Of a stretch of 8,530 nucleotides of DNA, positions 6,738 through 8,530 are shown piece by piece. Each line of letters begins with the position of its first letter. The first letter of the stretch is position 1. This stretch comes from a bacterium (GTDB taxonomy: Bacteria; BMS3Abin14), in contig JALHUC010000323.1 of the NCBI GenBank assembly GCA_022865845.1, positions 1 to 8,530 of the forward strand, read 5' to 3'. Under the pieces are notes generated by a model that worked only from the letters and a program-made list of their open reading frames with translations, was not told the DNA's origin and did no database searches. Position numbers and translations under genes: made by a program.

Positions 6738-6886
6738 CTCGCGCCCGCTCGTTTCACTTGCTAAAGACGCAAAGACAGCAAAGAACGGCTGAAGTTCAGG
6801 GAAATTTATCTTATAGTTTTTTATGATCTTCTTTGCGCCCTTGGCGTCTTGAGTGAGTCGCGCTCCTGGCGTGACGAACGGGCGAG
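6738..6886. repeat. Large imperfect inverted repeat between convergent genes
   Basis: The left arm (6738-6785) and right arm (6829-6886) are complementary in blocks: ctcgc-cccg-tcgt near the outer ends, and aagacgc with gcaaagaa near the centre, around an AT-rich spacer of about 43 bp. The inner parts (AAGACGCAAAGACAGCAAAG on the left) have a GCAAAGA-type periodic texture, common in repeated intergenic elements of environmental bacteria (recollection, not searched). It fills most of the 242-bp gap between mscS and DUF445, both of which end towards it. It may serve as a bidirectional terminator or be a non-autonomous palindromic element. No coding capacity is seen. Confidence 0.6.
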
Positions 6887-6922
6887 AGGCCAGCCCTTTT
6901 CTGGTATCTCACCAGGATAATT

Positions 6923-7534
6923 TCATCCCACCATTAACAATACTATTCCTTGCACCACACCTATAACCGCCCCGGTGATGGCCCCAACCACCTGGATGTG
7001 ACCGAACTCTCTTTTCGCAACGGCCATGATAAGGTCTTCCATAGCCTCGGTCTCAAACTCCAGGACCTTTACCCTGACGATCTCCCTGATGTCCACCGAT
7101 TCTCTCAGCTTGCCTGCAAAGCGTTTACCATGTCCATCGATGAACCGGACCACCTCCCGGCTGAGAACCTCCTGCAGGGAGGGAAAAACAACCTTATTCC
7201 AGGCCTGTGAAATGCCCGGGATCTTTTCTATGATCCCGCCCGGTCCGCGGTCGTGGAGGACCTTTCGTATGAGGCTGTCCACCTCATCGTGCCAGTTCAC
7301 ACCGCTCATGGCCTTTTCCAGGTCATCCTGAGTCAGAAGGCTGTTTTCCACCGTATCAGCAATACGCTCCGCCAGTTGAGCGTGCCTGCTTGGGATAACC
7401 CCCTGCAGGGACCACCAGAATATCCGTACCGGTTCCCTGGGACGAAACAGCATGAGAATGGCCAGCCAGTTGGTGAACCCACCCACGAGGGCTCCAACCA
7501 GAGGAAAGATGAGAAAATAGAGGAGGGGAGGCAT
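6923..7534 (-). CDS. DUF445 family membrane protein
   Basis: From ATG at 7532-7534 this is a 203-residue protein with the DUF445 (YheB-like) layout: an N-terminal transmembrane segment (about 4-29) containing GALVGGFTNWLAILMLFRP (14-32), a soluble helical middle (about 50-170), and a C-terminal membrane segment (about 180-202) preceded by FGHIQVVGAITGAVIG (177-192). Both the G-x-x-TNWLAI-x-MLFRP and IQ-x-x-GA-x-x-G motifs are family hallmarks. Its biochemical function is unknown; it is expected in the inner membrane. The frame stays open upstream to 7861, but that part is short tandem repeats with no similarity to the family, so M at 7534 is preferred although no good ribosome site precedes it. 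It follows the glycosyltransferase in the same direction after a 356-bp repeat-filled gap, and converges with mscS. Confidence 0.88.
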   Translation of the reverse strand: MPPLLYFLIFPLVGALVGGFTNWLAILMLFRPREPVRIFWWSLQGVIPSRHAQLAERIADTVENSLLTQDDLEKAMSGVNWHDEVDSLIRKVLHDRGPGGIIEKIPGISQAWNKVVFPSLQEVLSREVVRFIDGHGKRFAGKLRESVDIREIVRVKVLEFETEAMEDLIMAVAKREFGHIQVVGAITGAVIGVVQGIVLLMVG

Positions 7535-7574
7535 GGGTGGGATAATACTAGGGATAAAGAAGAAGGGAAAGCGG

Positions 7575-7897
7575 TACCCAGTTACCCAGGATGGAGAACC
7601 TGGATCGGGATGTCGGTGTGACGGTGTGTCGGGGGAATAACCTGGAACTTGGAACCCGGAACCTGGAACTCCAGCCGCAGGCTGGCGTCTGGGGTTTGGA
7701 GTCAGAACACAGAACGCAGGACGCAGTAGATCTTGCGAATTGACGACCGAGCGACCTAGCGACTTGGCGAAATTACTATAAACGTGAACGTAGAACAGGG
7801 AAGCAGTGTAGTTTACATAGGTGACATGAGAATAAGGTAAGAGGGCAGGACCTAACCCCATTGCTTGTACGGATTACGGTTCCCTATTCCCTATTCC
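7575..7897. repeat. Mosaic of 7- and 8-bp short tandem repeats in the DUF445 upstream gap
   Basis: The 356-bp stretch 7535-7890 contains no supportable gene but several separate tandem arrays. TACCCAGT-TACCCAGG lies at 7575-7590 (8 bp). CGGTGTGA-CGGTGTGT-CGG lies at 7614-7632 (8 bp). Four copies of GGAACYY lie at 7644-7671 (7 bp). CAGAACA-CAGAACG-CAGGACG-CAG lies at 7703-7726 (7 bp). CGACCGAG-CGACCTAG-CGACTTGG-CGA lies at 7744-7770 (8 bp). TTCCCTA-TTCCCTA-TTCC lies at 7880-7897 (7 bp), reaching into the glycosyltransferase stop codon. Sequence between arrays, such as AACGTGAACGTA at 7781-7792, is also weakly periodic. The units differ, so this is not one expanded satellite. Function is unknown. 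Confidence 0.8.
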
Positions 7898-8530
7898 TCC
7901 TTCGTCATTCTTGCTCTATACCATCTCGCCAGCCTCTCGGGGCTCACACCCATCATGTAAAGCCAGGTCACAACCTGGTTCACCAGCGTGACTCTCCAGA
8001 TCCCGTGCTGCTCCCATTTCCGGGAAGAAGTGGTGACAAACAGGGGAATAAGGGAACGCTTGCCCACCTTTCCCAGCCGCTTCCACAGTTCGTAGTCTTC
8101 CATGACAGGCTGTTCAGGGTAGGCTCCGGCGCGGAAAAACGCCTCCCGGGTAGCGAAGATCGCCTGGTCACCAAAAACAATGCCCAATCTATAGGTGCGA
8201 AAGTGCACCGCGTTCTCGATAATGTTCATGGAAGCTTTATCGCTGTCTGTACCAAAGAGAAAAGCGCCTGCCACAGCACCTTCCAAAATGGCCTCCCTCA
8301 CCCGATCCTCGAACCGATCCGGAAGGTGCGTGTCAGCGTGGAGGAAGAGAAAGATAGCTCCCGAGGCTGCCGACGCCCCGGCGTTCATCTGGACCGCCCG
8401 CCCTTTAGGTGATTGGACGACCTTGACCCCGGCTTTCTCACAAGCAGCCACAGTTCCATCGGTGCTCCCCCCGTCAGCCACGATGATCTCCACATGGGTT
8501 TCCCTAAGCCAGCCGAGCAGATCTTCGATC
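7891..8530 (-). CDS. Family 2 glycosyltransferase, TIGR04283-like (N-terminus beyond the window)
   Basis: The frame is open from the right edge to TAG at 7891-7893. About 213 residues are visible, and the upstream residues (IEDLLGWLRETHVEIIVADG) show that the GTG at 8491-8493 is not the start. GT-A fold motifs are present: VEIIVADGGSTDGT (strand 2 with the first Asp), SPKGRAVQMNAGA, FLHADT (the metal-binding DxD-like H-A-D), GDQAIF, and VMEDYEL (catalytic ED). The final SRKWEQHGIWRVTLVN and GVSPERLARWYR match the TIGR04283 group, named rSAM/selenodomain-associated transferase 2 and also annotated as arsenosugar biosynthesis glycosyltransferase. The missing part is the first strand and its SVIIP-x-LNE motif. 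The acceptor is not determinable here, and no arsenic or radical-SAM partner is visible in the window. The stop codon is embedded in a GGAATAG heptamer repeat. Confidence 0.88.
   Translation of the reverse strand, partial: IEDLLGWLRETHVEIIVADGGSTDGTVAACEKAGVKVVQSPKGRAVQMNAGASAASGAIFLFLHADTHLPDRFEDRVREAILEGAVAGAFLFGTDSDKASMNIIENAVHFRTYRLGIVFGDQAIFATREAFFRAGAYPEQPVMEDYELWKRLGKVGKRSLIPLFVTTSSRKWEQHGIWRVTLVNQVVTWLYMMGVSPERLARWYRARMTKEE

Noticed and set aside
6901..6915. CTGGT/ACCAG hairpin as a DUF445 terminator
   Set aside because: Only a 5-bp stem and no following T-run on the minus strand; the larger inverted repeat beyond it is a better candidate.
7575..7897. CRISPR array in the repeat-rich stretch
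   Set aside because: Units are only 7-8 bp, contiguous and of several different sequences, with no 25-35 bp direct repeats, spacers or cas genes.

Overview
The window looks like ordinary chromosome from a Gram-negative, GC-rich bacterium. The membrane and stress genes, the mixed short intergenic repeats and the palindromic spacers remind me of Desulfobacterota/deltaproteobacteria-type metagenome contigs. That placement is an impression only: no rRNA or marker gene is present.

Layout. On the minus strand, read right to left from 5438 to the left edge, there are five co-directional loci: a CorA-type Mg2+/Co2+ channel (4311-5438), two tandem paralogous NAD(P)-binding SDR/DUF2867 proteins (2843-4321 and 1202-2671), a TspO/MBR membrane protein (575-1084), and a two-component locus reduced to a scar. 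In that scar the first three quarters of a receiver domain (186-467) are joined out of frame to the last residues of a histidine kinase (88-184). corA and the first SDR overlap by 11 bp. The gap between the second SDR and tspO is a block of three perfect hairpins, the first of which contains the SDR stop codon.

Divergent from corA is an MscS-family mechanosensitive channel (5589-6680, plus strand). The roughly 150-bp corA/mscS spacer carries two perfect odd-length palindromes and a plausible sigma70-type promoter. mscS converges on a DUF445 membrane protein (6923-7534, minus) across a large imperfect inverted repeat (6738-6886). Upstream of DUF445, 7535-7890 is non-coding and holds a mosaic of at least six different 7- or 8-bp tandem repeats. 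The last of these runs over the stop codon of a family 2 glycosyltransferase (TIGR04283-like), which continues off the right edge.

Biologically, this is an envelope and ion-homeostasis neighbourhood (CorA, MscS, TspO, DUF445) with a duplicated oxidoreductase-like pair of unknown substrate. I see no clear new defence or biosynthetic system. The most unusual signals are the two-component deletion scar, the hairpin block that supplies a stop codon, the HxxxR replacement of the SDR catalytic motif in both paralogs, and the dense short-tandem-repeat island.
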